A DNA stretch of 64,000 nt, from NCBI GenBank assembly GCA_018857735.1, contig JABMCL010003792.1, positions 817,001 to 881,000 on the forward strand, given 5' to 3'. The notes under the pieces were generated by a model. The model worked only from the letters and a program-made list of their open reading frames with translations, had not been told where the DNA came from and searched no databases. The translations under genes were made by a program, and so were the position numbers. The stretch is from Alviniconcha marisindica (lineage: Eukaryota > Mollusca > Gastropoda > Provannidae). Position 1 is the first letter of the stretch; each line of letters opens with the position of its first letter. Positions 24,862-48,886 of the stretch are shown one piece after another.

Positions 24862-25895
24862 TGTGGGAGAAAGGCTGGTGGGGAAAATGGTCCATCGTGA
24901 AGGGTGGCCTCTGACTGTGGTGATTGTTCATGCCATATGTGGAGAAAGGTTGGAGGGAAAACAGTTCTTCATGAAGGGTGGCCTTTGACTGTGGTGGTCG
25001 TTCATGCCATATGGGGAAAGGTTGGCGGGAAACGGCTCCTTCATGAAGGGTGGCCTCTGACTGTGGTGGTCGTTCATGCCATATGGGGAAAGGTTGGCGG
25101 GAAACGGCTCCTTCATGAAGGGTGGCCTCTGACTGTGGTGGTCTTGATGCCATAATGGGGAAAGGGATTGGCTATGCCATATGGGGAAAGGTTGGCGGGA
25201 AACGGCTCCTTCATGAAGGGTGGCCTCTGACTGTGGTGGTCGTTCATGCCATATGGGGAAAGGTTGGCGGGAAAAGGCTCCTTCATGAAGGGTGGCCTCT
25301 GACTGTGGTGGTCGTTCATGCCATATGGGGAAAGGTTGGCGGGAAACGGCTCCTTCATGAAGGGTGGCCTCTGACTGTGGTGGTCTCTGATGCCATATGG
25401 GGAAAGGTTGGCGGGAAAAGGCTCCTTCATGAAGGGTGGCCTCTGACTGTGGTGGTCTTGATGCCATATGGGGAAAGGTTGGCGGGAAACGGCTCCTTCA
25501 TGAAGGGTGGCCTCTGACTGTGGTGGTCTCTGATGCCATATGGGGAAAGGTTGGCGGGAAACGGCTCCTTCATGAAGGGTGGCCTCTGACTGTGGTGGTC
25601 GTTCATGCCATATGGGGAAAGGTTGGCGGGAAACGGCTCCTTCATGAAGGGTGGCCTCCGACTGTTGTGGTCGTTCATGCCATATGGGGAAAGGTTGGCG
25701 GGAAACGGCTCCTTCATGAAGGGTGGCCTCCGACTGTTGTGGTCGTTCATGCCATATGTGGAGAAATGTTAGAGGGAAAATGGTCCTTCACAAAAGGTGG
25801 CCTCTGACTGTGCTGGTCTGTGATGCCATATACGAGGAGAAAGTTTGGAGGGAAAAGGCTCCTTCACGAAGGGTGGCCTCTGACTGGTTCTGGTC
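24862..25895. repeat. 72-bp minisatellite, about 14 copies
   Basis: Units spaced 72 bp (for example ATATGGGGAAAG at 25009 and 25081) contain GGTTGGCGGGAAACGGCTCC, TTCATGAAGGGTGGCCTCTG and ACTGTGGTGGTCGTTCATGC. Since 72 is a multiple of three, long frames are open on both strands. Edge copies are diverged and inner copies nearly identical. Confidence 0.94.
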
Positions 25896-26404
25896 TTTTA
25901 CTGGGGGTTCCACTGTACTATTCTTCTGAATCAGTGTGTTGTTCATTGCAAGGTGCAGTGTGGTCATTTTGTTCAAACAAGCCTGGCGTGTGTGAAACAT
26001 ACCAGTTTTGCCAGTAATCTGCCTGATGTGTGTAAACCTTTTACCAGTTTTGCCAGCATCATTTACCAATGCAACAATTTAGGCTCAGAAGTCATTAAAC
26101 TGGTGATGCCACTGGATAGCAAAGCTTAAAAATGAATAAACTTCCTTGCTCTTGTTTCATTTTTTCCCAGTTTCATGGGCAATTTCTTTTTTACAATCTT
26201 GATACTAACTGTGTTCTTGTTTTTTCTGCCATTCCATAGTAGTATTTCTCACTCAGTCTCTTCTTCTCTTTCCCCACCCCTCCAATACACATACACACGC
26301 TTGCAGATACAGGTCATACTGACACACATTTCTATAATTACATGGCTATTAGTCGAAAGTTCATTTACACATATAATGGAAGCCTTTTAAGATGACCAAC
26401 TCTG
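25896..26404. other. Intergenic; one copy of a dispersed ~90-bp segment
   Basis: No gene seen. Bases about 26025-26130 (AGTTTTGCCAGCATCATTTAC through GTCATTAAACTGGTGATGCC) resemble 29365-29455, so this is one copy of a dispersed repeat. Confidence 0.5.
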
Positions 26405-26406
26405 GT

Positions 26407-26441
<35 letters not shown>

Positions 26442-26614
26442 GCTTAAATAGTCACAGTTTGATAAAGAATTAAATAAACGTGAAAATCTTTCTGAGCATT
26501 CTTTTTTAAGGTAAAAATTTCTCTGAAAAGAATTTCCATTTCTGACCGTAATCTCGGCAATGTCCACTTTTAGCCCTGTTGGTTCGCGGTCCTCAAATGG
26601 TATGAGAATGTGTG

Positions 26615-26646
<32 letters not shown>

Positions 26647-26670
26647 TGCATGTGTGTGTGTGTGTGTGTG
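26405..26670. repeat. Poly-G tract and GT/GTGC microsatellite
   Basis: A run of more than 30 G at about 26406-26440 is followed by AT-rich sequence and a GT tract with GCGTGCGTGC at about 26607-26670. Confidence 0.9.
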
Positions 26671-27005
26671 GACGGAATGAACTTGAAACATGCACTACCT
26701 TGGCATATCAACATATCAGTTCATTCTGTACTATGCCAGTACTATGCACACATGCATCCAAACCATTTGTGGACAGCGAACCGGCGGGTCTAAAAGTGGA
26801 TATTGCTGAAATCTCTTTTTCAGCATGCCTGAATGGGTGTTTGAGAATGTGCGGGTGGAGTTGCGTGAATTCATTACAAACTAGCTGTCCATTGTATTGT
26901 TCTTACGATAATGCACAGCACCATGAGCTTGCCACTGTTTTCATGGGAAATAGTGCAGTTGTTACCCTTACTCACACTGTTCTCTGTCCCGTTAGGCTTG
27001 TTCTT

Positions 27006-27601
27006 TTAAAGGGGCACTGAACCAAAGAAGCATCATGGGCCCCGACTGAATCACTGATAGGAATGGAATAAAATAAAATAAAAATGTAAACAGACACACA
27101 GTAGGTTTCCATTCAATTTCTCACCCTGTTTGTTAACAAAAAATCAATGTCTGAAAGTTGATTACTGAGTACTGGCAGTGTAAACACGATCATGGGTGCT
27201 GCCATTTTGGCCCAACAGCAGTAGTATTTTGTCCTTTGTATGTTTATATAAAAAAAATGCATCTTTTGTACGGCACATTGTGCCTTAGATTTGGCTAAGG
27301 ATCATGTGCCATACACATGTCCATTATTATTACTTATTATTATCATAAACTAAAGGCAGGAAAATGTGGCAAAAACTTCTTCTTTTTTAAAGTCATGCGC
27401 CACCCTTTTTCGGCTCTTCATTGCTAAACAGTAAACCAATGTGGCTACTCCGTGAGGAGCTGAATTCAAAGAACAAGTTCCTTCTTTTGTATATATATAT
27501 AAGTAGCGAAAGAAGAACCAAACGAAGCATGCAGGTGAAAATATTGGCACATTTTCTCCGTTTTCAGGCCAGCTTGAGTCTTCGGTTCAGTTCCCCTTTA
27601 A
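27006..27601. mobile_element. TTAA-flanked inverted-repeat element (family A, copy 1)
   Basis: TTAA at 27006-27009 is followed by AGGGGCACTGAACCAAAGA; TTAA at 27598-27601 is preceded by TCTTCGGTTCAGTTCCCCT. The ends are inverted repeats (17 of 19 match) on a 588-bp body with no coding frame. TTAA duplication is the signature of piggyBac-type transposases, so this looks like a non-autonomous MITE. A related copy in opposite orientation lies at about 46048-47117. Confidence 0.8.
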
Positions 27602-27609
27602 ACTGGAGT

Positions 27610-28967
27610 TTAATCTAAAGCAATATATCTGTTATAATAAAGCAGTAATTTGGAGGCTCCATTACAACCTGGGGTTAAAGCTGAGGCAACACAATGACTG
27701 TGGACTGTCAGCGTCACCTTTAATAAATAATGACATTAATTACCACATCTCCCCAACATCTCTAAGTCCAACAATAACAGTAACCTGTATAGCACCTTGT
27801 ACCAAGTCTCAGCCTCACCACGTGAAACACCACAACATTTGACACAATTATGAGTCCTTTGACAACAGATCATGTTGTCTTAAACTCTTCTGTTCCTCTA
27901 TTACACAAGTTTAGCTTAACTTATTTCAAACAAAAGGCATGATACATGATTTCCCCACAAACCTGACCAGGGTTTCTCCACAAAATCTCATCTTCTGCAG
28001 AAGGTTGTAGTCGTGGAAACTATAGATGTGAAATGTGAAACTGGGTGACTTTTGTTCACAGAATCAGTACCTGGCCCCCAAAACAACATTTAGAATTAAT
28101 CACTGTAGGACCCATAGAAGACTTTCTAAGGAGGGTTTACACAATTCACGTTTTCCTTTCAACGGCATGCAAGTAACACAGTGAACAGGAAATAACACAG
28201 TTAATGTAGCATACTATAGTACAACATAATACTATGTGAGTTTGTTTGCAAAACATTCTCAGTCTCGTAAATTATATATCACAAGATATCACACATGAAA
28301 GAAACAAGCCTAACTTAGCAGTTCTCAAATAATTATGACCAGTCCACCATCTGAGAATTAGCCCATGCAGTTAAAAACATTCATGCGTCGCAGAAGACTA
28401 GTACATGATCATTTCCAAAACCAAACTTTCGGTTGAAGCACGCACCTAATACTGAACAACAAACACCCTGCAAATATCGGCTTTCATGTCTTCACCCTCA
28501 TGCATTCGTACAAAATGAAAAGCAGCTTGACAAGCATCAAGTTTATGTCAAAATATTGGCAAACCGACATGAGGACAAAGACGGAAAGAAAGAAAAAAAC
28601 TGCCCTCCCAACCACGAAAAAAAATATTCTAATATGAAAAACAACAATAACAACCAAACAAAACAAAACAACACCAAAAAAAAAAAAAGGGGGGAAAGAA
28701 ATAACAACAACGCACAAGATCAAAAACAAGATCTCTGCCCCCATACACAAAAACGTCGAAGATGTCATGATCGTGCTGAGCCTGGGCCTCGCAAGCAAGT
28801 CAAACAAGGAAAGAGACACAATATATATGGCAACTCGACGAATGGCAGGACTGGACGAGAAGCAAACAGAGTGAGGGGCGGAGGTGGAGGTGGAGGTGGA
28901 AGGAAAGGTAGGAGGGACTGAGTACTGGCAGTGTAGGCTGGGTCTACAGTGGAAGAGAGTGAGCATG
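27610..28967 (-). other. Probable 3' region of the kinase gene
   Basis: Directly downstream of the TTBK stop codon on the minus strand. AT-rich, with an A-rich stretch around 28560-28740 that produces asparagine- and lysine-rich + strand frames of no coding value. A minus-strand ATTAAA (complement at 27719-27724) could be a poly(A) signal. No other gene seen. Confidence 0.4.
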
Positions 28968-41336
<12,369 letters not shown>

Positions 41337-41456
41337 GGTGATGGTGGGGGGCCTGCCGAGGGAGGGGCGACTGCGGCCTGGCGGCTCTACCACTACCAGT
41401 GGCCTGGAGGGCAGCACAGTGGCGGCCACCAGTTTACCCCATCCCTCCTCCGCTCA

Positions 41457-42690
41457 CTGCAAACACCTGCCCGCAGCAAAACCGCCCAATAATCAATCAG
41501 GGCCTGTCTGGGGCCTGTTTTTTCAGGGCAGCATGCACTACCTGTGTGCGGTTTTTGTTTGTTTTTTGTGTGTGTGTTGTGGGGTTTTTTTCTTCTGTTT
41601 TTGTTTTTAGTTGCACCACACTGTGTCAGGGTTTTACTGGATTAGTTAGCATTTGAATGAATGGCACCTATTGTGTAAAATTGTGTCTAAGTTGTGTCCT
41701 GTGTAGAGTTTTTGCCTGGCAAATAATACCGTTTAAAAAAAAAATTCTGGTGAAACTGGATTTGTGTTAACAGCTAATTTCCAGTATTTTACTGATTAAG
41801 AAAAGACCATGTATGCTGGAAAACAAATTAGCGGTCAGTCAGACATACTGGCTCTTATTTTGTTTGACTGGTTCTTAATTTGTTTAAAATGCATCACTGT
41901 GAGACAGTGTGTGTAGTGTGCATATATGTGTACGTGTGTGCATGTGTGTGTATGTGCAGTGTGTGTGTTGTGTTGTGTTGTGTTGTGTATGTTCATGTGT
42001 CTGTGCATATAATATGCACGTGTGCTTGCAGGCTGTCAACACTGAGTAGGGCTGTTCACCAGTTTTCATGCAAGATTCCCAGCGTCTTTGTCTCTCTTTC
42101 GTAAAAGTGGGTTGTAACACAAATCATTCTTCTGTTTTGTGTAGACCTACAAAGACTTTATGTCGGGTAAAAGTTTTAGAACCTCCCCCCAAAACAACAA
42201 CAACAACAACAAGGAAATTAATTTGAAATGGTTTCAAATTAAGTTTTGCTACAAAATACTAGTAAAAAAACTTGGCCTTGATGCAAATGGGAGTCACACA
42301 AACAAACAACAACAAAAAGGTGTCATTTTTGTCAACGGGAAAAAGACACTATATTTTACTGTAGGTGGGAATGTGTGCACCCTTGAGCCTTTTAGGCTGA
42401 CTTTGTTAGGGTTTGAAGGAAAAGTGCAACAACTGTGCTCAACTGGTTGTTAATCCCACTCTCATCCTGTTCGGCCATAGCAAAATTGGCAAACAGGTTT
42501 TGATTTCACTTTCTTGCAGGCCAAATTCTTTGTGTATACTATAAGTACAGAATAAACAAAACCACTGATAGGTTAACTTATACAAAGTTTTTTTGAAAGA
42601 TCTAAAGCAAATTATATTGATTGATGAATATGTACACCACATGGAAACGACATATATTTGGTAGAAAGCGGTTTACTGTATCAAGTACCA
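41457..42690. other. TTBK upstream region, no gene seen
   Basis: AT- and T-rich sequence with a GT tract at about 41905-42000. No coding exon supported. Confidence 0.4.
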
Positions 42691-42699
42691 GCTGAACGG

Positions 42700-43020
42700 T
42701 AAGTAAACATGGTGCTTAACGTCCACAGAAACCGTACGGGTTATTAGGGACGGGGAGAAGGGCGGAAGGGGTTATGGAGGTGGGGGGAGAGGGAGACTAT
42801 TATACATATTGCTACACTGTCACCACCGGAATGATTCCTGCATTAAGACGGGCAGTGATGAGAACCATTTTAATGTTCCATGAACTGTGAGGGACAAAGT
42901 CACAAGACAGTTTCCAGAGACCACAACTTTTGAAGAGAAAGGAGAGCCAAAGCAGATTCAAACCGAGGTCCCTCTGCTTACCAGCCTAACGCCTTACCAC
43001 TAGGCCAAACCGACTCACAG
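42700..43020 (-). mobile_element. tRNA-related SINE of a second family
   Basis: Minus strand from about 43018: TTTGGCCTAGTGGTAAGG (box A) and CTCGGTTTGAATC (box B), followed by body sequence ending near 42714 with TAACCCGTACGGTTTCTGTGG. The body word CCACAGAAACCGTACGGGTT ATTAGGGACGGG (+ strand) recurs in variant form at 50570-50610. Confidence 0.55.
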
Positions 43021-43428
43021 GGGCTAAATAAACAATTTAACATATTATGTTTACTCTGCCGCATTTTCATTACACTGCGACAGAATATGGTGGTGCCCAT
43101 ATCTGCCTGCAGTACAATTACACTTTTTACAGACATCAACACTAATCCTTTAATCCCAGACATATTAACAGTTTTGACACAGGGGACACATCATATTTGT
43201 GGTCAAAATGACACTGACAAAAAAGAAAAGAAAAAAAAGGTGAAGAAAAAAAGAGAAGTTACATATTCAGTAACAGATAAAGAAGCAATTAACTACTGTA
43301 TACAACCTGGTTCTCACACACACTGTTACTGCAAATACTTCTACACCAGTAAATCACTAGAAAGAAATCAGGGTGTCTTTGAATTTTGTATTATTATTTT
43401 AATGGCATAATATATGTATCAGCAAGAT

Positions 43429-44245
43429 TTAAAGGACAAGTCCAAGGTTAGGGGTGATTTTTGACACGATTTCCATTAAAGCTCACTGAGAACGATGATG
43501 TAGGTGAAACTGTGATCTGAGGGTTATAAATGCATGAAAAAAAGCATTTTCTGTTGTACCGAAAGCATCGCCATGACACCCAAATCATGTGACTGTATGC
43601 CTACTACGTCACTCTGGGGAGTCGCTGCAAAATGGCCAACTCAAGCTCCGAAGATGAAACTGATACTTTGCCTGAGAGACCCACAAGGATACAGCCATAT
43701 CAGATTGAGCCTGTCAGGCAGGATTTTGAAAGAGTACCGGAACATCATGTCAGCTTCGAAGCAAACACCATGCGTATTCCATGGGGTTTGCAATATCGCA
43801 CTCACTGAAGTGCTTGCTACACAAATGGGCGTGATGCAGCGCAGCAAGAAAGCCAGCTCATTTGAATTGTATAAATTTAATCCACTTTTGCCTCACTGCG
43901 GGTCGATTGCGCGGGAGCTTGTGCATTGTTATACCTGGGGTCGTCTGCGAATTGTTACAGTTCGCGGCAACACATAGTTAACTTTTTTGTTGACCACACG
44001 CATACACAGTTTACTGAAGAATCTAAGATGGCAACCGCACTGACTCCCCAGACTGACGTCACTTCCAGGAAAGTCACATGACTGCTGGAGAACCCGAGAC
44101 CAGCCTACAGAAAATAAAATCAATTAAAAACCCAATTAAACATTTTTTTATTTTTTTATTTCATTAAATCTGAAACTAGTGACTCATCTGTCAATCATTT
44201 CGATGGTCATTTTGCATACTTAAAAACCTTGGACTTTTACTTTAA
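43429..44245. mobile_element. TTAA-flanked element with long inverted ends (family B)
   Basis: TTAA at 43429-43432 then AGGACAAGTCCAAGG; CCTTGGACTTTTACT then TTAA at 44242-44245. The inverted similarity goes far beyond the tips: TCATGTGACTG and TACGTCACTCTGGGGAGTC at about 43587-43623 match the reverse complement of 44030-44088. Arms are therefore about 200 bp, imperfect. The 809-bp body holds a short reading frame at 43632-43808. The TTAA target fits piggyBac-like insertion; too small to encode a transposase. Confidence 0.8.
43632..43808 (+). pseudogene. Short reading frame inside the TTAA element
   Basis: ATG at 43632 opens 58 codons starting MANSSSEDETDTLPERPT and continuing IQPYQIEPVRQDFERVPEHH, ending RTH and TGA. 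An acidic Ser/Glu N-terminus followed by a QPYxxEP phrase resembles the start of the P2X7-like, cysteine-rich proteins abundant in invertebrate genomes, but this is from memory of the family and unconfirmed. No cysteine-rich part follows in frame, so it looks truncated. Confidence 0.4.
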
Positions 44246-46020
44246 GTGGATTCCACGTTATAACCCTTCTTCATCTTGAATGCATTTATAAAATTTCCTT
44301 CTTCCTTCTGAAGCTTCTCTTTCCCTCCTGCCCCAAATTTTAAAAAGAGGAAGATAGTACATGTATACTTGGGCTGATGTAGTACTTACTGTATACACTG
44401 AGTGACTGACTACATTTTTCTATTCCATTCACACTCACAGTGCTTTCATGTTTTCACCCGTTTTTCATGCTACTGTTACAAAGAAACAATCCCCAAATAG
44501 CATGCAAGTGTTGCACAGTACACATCCATTGATCTCCTTGTTCGGTGACAGAGAAGTATGATCAATCAGTTTCCGCAGGTGACTCAGCCACTCTCAGTCT
44601 CTCTCCCCATGACTCATGTCAATAACCTGCCACCACTAGTGGAGAGGATTATGCTTACTTTGCTTACAAAACATTTCAGTAGTGTTCAGTTCCTGGTAGA
44701 TCATTCATTTCATTAGCTGAGCAATAAGAATACATATATATATATATATATATAAAACTGATAAAAATCAAAGAAAAACAACAAGTTGGCATAAAAGTTC
44801 CCAAATTTTCGGCCGACGCCTTCCTCTGGGGTTTATTCTTAACAACTGGACGAGGGTAAAAACACAGTTCACACAACGATTCTAAAATATCAGGTGACTA
44901 AAACTTGAAGAATAAAAAAATAAAAAACGACTAAGACCGAACTAACTGTTCACAAAGAGTCCAACTCGGCTTGTGAGTCGTACCCCCCCCACCCCCCTTT
45001 TTCCCCACACCCCCATGTTTTGCACTGATGCACACACACTACCCTCACCCACTCCCATTACCCCTTTCTCTATCATGCTATCCGTATATATATATATATA
45101 AATACACACACACACACACACACACACTGAGGACATGCATACTAACAAGAAGTTACAAGACTGGATGGTGCATTTCACTAAAGTTTCATAGAGGGCAAGA
45201 TAAGTACATTTTATTTCGTGTTTTGTGCGTGACTTGTGTAACATTTAACAATACTGTTTATGTCATGTTTGTGTTCGCTTTTTCTTACTGCTGCCAAACA
45301 AATTTCTCTGTGACAATAAAAATAATACTAGGGAATTTATAGAGTGCTTTCGGAGACTCAAAGCGCTTTACAACTTAAAAACAAACAAACATACAATGCA
45401 CAAATACCAATATACAAATCAATGGTAAATGAGGACAGTAAAGTGATACTGATTGTATTGATTGTATTCAATTCTGTCATGATTCATATTGCAGCCACAT
45501 TCTGCATGTGCTGTTGCACACTACTGAACAATGCACCTATAACAATGCACACTGACACACAATCACATATGCACACTGACCCACAATCACAATAGTGAGC
45601 ACTGTATGGAAAATAATATTTGAACAGAGAGCTTCAGATTATGTTTTTATTTCCATTGTGTTGCTCACTGACATGACTGATGCTGTTTTAAAAAAGAGTC
45701 TGTGATCAGACTGATGTGCTTATAATGATCCCTTGTCTACTGACATTATCATAATTATGTATTACTTGTTGTGTAACACTTCTGATTGCACCCTGTGTAA
45801 AACTGATCAATTATTATATAAAACCAAGGCAAAAACAAACAAAAAGAGAGAGATAAAAGGGTGACCTAAACTATTACTACAGTGCAAGTATGAACAATGT
45901 ATTATATATATTCAATATATTTTGTAATTTTACAAATGAACAATATTAAGTGATGAATAAATAATAATAATGATAGTTGTGACACCTATTACTGGCATGG
46001 TGTAATCACATGATTGTTTA
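44246..46020. other. Intergenic, no gene seen
   Basis: AT-rich with TA and CA tracts (44727-44752, 45080-45127). A SINE-tail-like word (TTTATAGAGTGCTTTCGGAG ACTCAAAGCGCTTTACAA) lies at about 45335-45373. Confidence 0.4.
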
Positions 46021-46047
46021 TAAATACACACTCTTTGTGGCACAGCG

Positions 46048-46351
46048 TTAAAGGGGACCCAAGATGAACACCTTGATGCAGGTCGGCCTGAAAATGTTGT
46101 TTATACACATTCTTTGCATAGTGTTAAAGGGGACCCAAGACAAAGACCTTGATGCAGGTTGGCATGAAAATGTTGTTTATACACACACTTTGCACAGTTT
46201 TAAAGGGGACCCGAGACGAAGACCTTGATGCAGGTTGGCCTGAAAATGTTGTTTATACACACTCTTTGCATAGTGTTAAAGAGGACCCAAGATTCTAGGT
46301 GCAGGTAGGCCTGAAACTGTAGAAAATGTGCAAATATGTCCATCTGCAAGC
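46048..46351. repeat. 76-bp tandem array made from a transposon end
   Basis: TTAA followed by AGGGGACC or a variant starts at 46048, 46124, 46200 and 46276, exactly 76 bp apart. Each unit continues CAAGAC.AAGACCTTGATGCAGG, then TTGGCCTGAAAATGTTG. The last copy runs on into GTAGAAAATGTGCAAATATGTCC, which matches the inside of the right end of the 27006-27601 element. Confidence 0.85.
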
Positions 46352-46560
46352 CTCATATTTTGGTTATTCTATCAACACTGAAAGTAATACAATAATAATA
46401 ATAATAAAATTATTCTTCTAAAGCGCTGTTCTCTAACCTGAGTTAAACTCACTGCGCTGTACAAACAACTTATGACAAAAACCACACTAACATACATTTT
46501 AAACAAACAGAATCATAAATATTGTAGTCTACCACTATCACCTATCAAACAATAACCATG

Positions 46561-46612
<52 letters not shown>

Positions 46613-47117
46613 TGTGACATACGCACACCAATCACCGCTCGTCCACTCAGATAGAAAAAATAAATAAATAATCAATACAAAAAAAGCTTCTTTTTTTGTT
46701 TGTTTTTGTTTGCTTTGAATCTGACCTCTTGGTGGTGCAACCATTTTGATTTACTCCTTACCAATGAAGAGCAGAAAAAGGCTGGTTTGTGATGTATTTG
46801 ATACTTATGCCACATATGTGCACCATGTTCATGACACCACTGATACAGACTGCTGGGCATAAAATCTGTAAAAACTAAAAAGGCATTATAAAACTAAAGT
46901 TGTGATGACTTAAAACAGTGGGGAAAACATTAAAACAGAAATTGGTGGGGGTTGAACATCAAAATACAAAAGTTTATTTTTAATACCAGCAGGATCAGAA
47001 ATCAAGAAATCAAGTGAAAAACAACTGTGACTAGTGTCAGTATGTCTTTTGTCTAAATTCCATTCCTATTGATGGGTCCTGTGAGTGTGATGCTTCTTCA
47101 CTTTGAGTTCCCTTTAA
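46276..47117. mobile_element. TTAA-flanked element (family A, copy 2, inverted)
   Basis: The left end matches the reverse complement of the right end of the 27-kb copy. The right end (TTAA at 47114-47117) reads on the minus strand AGGGAACTCAAAGTGAAGAA then GCATCA...GATAGGAATGGAAT-like sequence, as in the left end of copy 1. The inside carries an ATA tract, a SINE-tail-like segment (46405-46470) and an (AG)n run at 46564-46610. Confidence 0.65.
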
Positions 47118-48480
47118 AATAACACAACAGGGATGACAGATCCTGATTTTAGTCAGTTCTGGATTCAGAAAAGATTCTCACTGATTATGAGTATGATTGT
47201 TTATACAACACTACATATATATTATATATTTAATTATACTTTTATACAAACATTCAAAAAGACATGAACACCTTTTCAGATAATAATGAGAATATAAAGT
47301 TACAGCATTGTTTCTTGTCAACCACATTTTAAGTTATACTTATCATGGCTGTCAGTTGTAACACTAGTGTAAGAATCTCTGCCTGACATGAAGCTGTCAA
47401 GTAATGACACACATGGTCATAGCCAACAAGCGTTAACAGTAAATGTTTACACTAAATAACTGTATCACATTAAATGTATCTTGTAAGTGCGCTGCCACTA
47501 AAAAAGGTTCACCAAAGGAACATGCAACTAGCTGAGCCAAGAGGACGGAAAAGAATAGACAATAATTAGGCAGTGAAATTGCTGGAATTATCCTACCTCA
47601 AGCACAGGCATCTGTGCCAAGAGAAATACCCACTTGACACAGACCTGGCGAAAATCAATACCCCATCCTATGAACTACTTCCCACTCTGACTAGACTGCA
47701 TTGATCCCCTTTACAATACAGCATTACAGTACACACTCCTGCCTCCTGTCTGTGCTATTCCCATGCGAGTATCATTCACCTATTTTGGCTTAGCAAATGT
47801 GCAAATGGACTTCATGGTCACTATCATCAGTATCAATATCAGGGATGGCTGCTCTCACTGCCAGAAATGAAAGACAGCAAATGCAGATAACTTGTCCACA
47901 AAAATGTATAGAGGGCATGTGTATGTCTGGGCAGACGGGGGCAGTCTGCTGCTCAACAAGATTAGTTGTGTATTTTAATTTATTTTTTCTTCATTTTAAT
48001 TTATAAACAAACGTCCAGTCTGCTAAACAGCTGTGACCGGTACAGCAAGCATGCTGCCTAATTAAAGGGTACCTGACCCTGCTGATGTGGTATACTTCAT
48101 ACATATATATTGATTGATCGTTCACATACGCACACACGAGATCTACAGAACGCTTAATGAATCGTTCATCTGTCCGGTTTACATTACTACTGGCATCCAT
48201 TCATCACTGACGAATGCTCCGTCTGACATAATTGTCCAAGATCTCTTATATCTAATTTAATTAATAAAGCATCAGGTACACTAGAATAATTTGTTGAGCA
48301 GACGCCATTAATGTGACAAATTAATCAAAGGGCCGCATCAAAATGCAATGCCTCCGCTCAGTTTGGCATCCCGTTGCCTAGCGTTCAGTCATCAACTGAG
48401 GACGGGCCACAAACTACACATTTGTCATCTACATCTCTAACACACATCAAAGCACTGCTAAACAGACACGTATAAACCAC
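47118..48480. other. Intergenic, no gene seen
   Basis: AT-rich unique sequence. TTAAAGGGTACCTGACCC at about 48064 resembles the tip of the TTAA-flanked elements, but no partner end was found. Confidence 0.4.
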
Positions 48481-48886
48481 GACCTACCGTAAATCTAGTA
48501 GCATCTTTCGCGACAGCGTAGTGTAGAGTCCCTCAGCCAAGAACACGGCAGCTATGATAATTCATGTCATTTTGCTAAGGTATGTCGATCACCATAGTAC
48601 ACTTCCGGTTACCAAATCGAGACAGGAAAGGGTGAAGGTCACTCGATTTTTGCTACGTTATAGTTTTCAAACTGGAACATGTAAATCACTTAAAGCACAA
48701 AAGCAGAACGTCACGTCCTAAAGTAAATATGTTCCAATTAATAGCAAGACTCATATATGTATGAAACTTACTCTGAGAAGTTTTCCAAACCGGAAGCTTG
48801 AATAAATGACCTTCACCGAAGCCAAGATGGCGCGCGAATTATTGAAGTGCTTACTTAATCGAAAGTAACGACTTTGTACATTCGAA
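48480..48886 (+). promoter_or_regulatory. SPRTN promoter and 5' UTR, possibly bidirectional
   Basis: ETS/NRF2-like CTTCCGGTT at about 48602 and its inverted form AACCGGAAG at about 48788; GGTGAAGGTCA at about 48631 and its inverted form TGACCTTCACC at about 48808; and a YY1-like CAAGATGGCGC at about 48824. Such a motif set marks CpG-type animal promoters and often drives both directions. A minus-strand donor-like ACG/GTAGGT near 48488 could end a non-coding first exon of TTBK; this is inference. Confidence 0.5.
48827..48868 (+). CDS. Upstream ORF of SPRTN
   Basis: ATG in the YY1-like motif opens a 13-codon frame (MARELLKCLLNRK) ending with TAA at 48866-48868, in frame with and 18 bases before the SPRTN start. 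It may be a translated uORF or merely part of the AAGATGGCG element. Confidence 0.35.
   Translation: MARELLKCLLNRK

Noticed and set aside
48060..48085. TTAAAGGGTACCTGACCC as the tip of a third TTAA element
   Set aside because: No inverted partner end or body similarity was found nearby.
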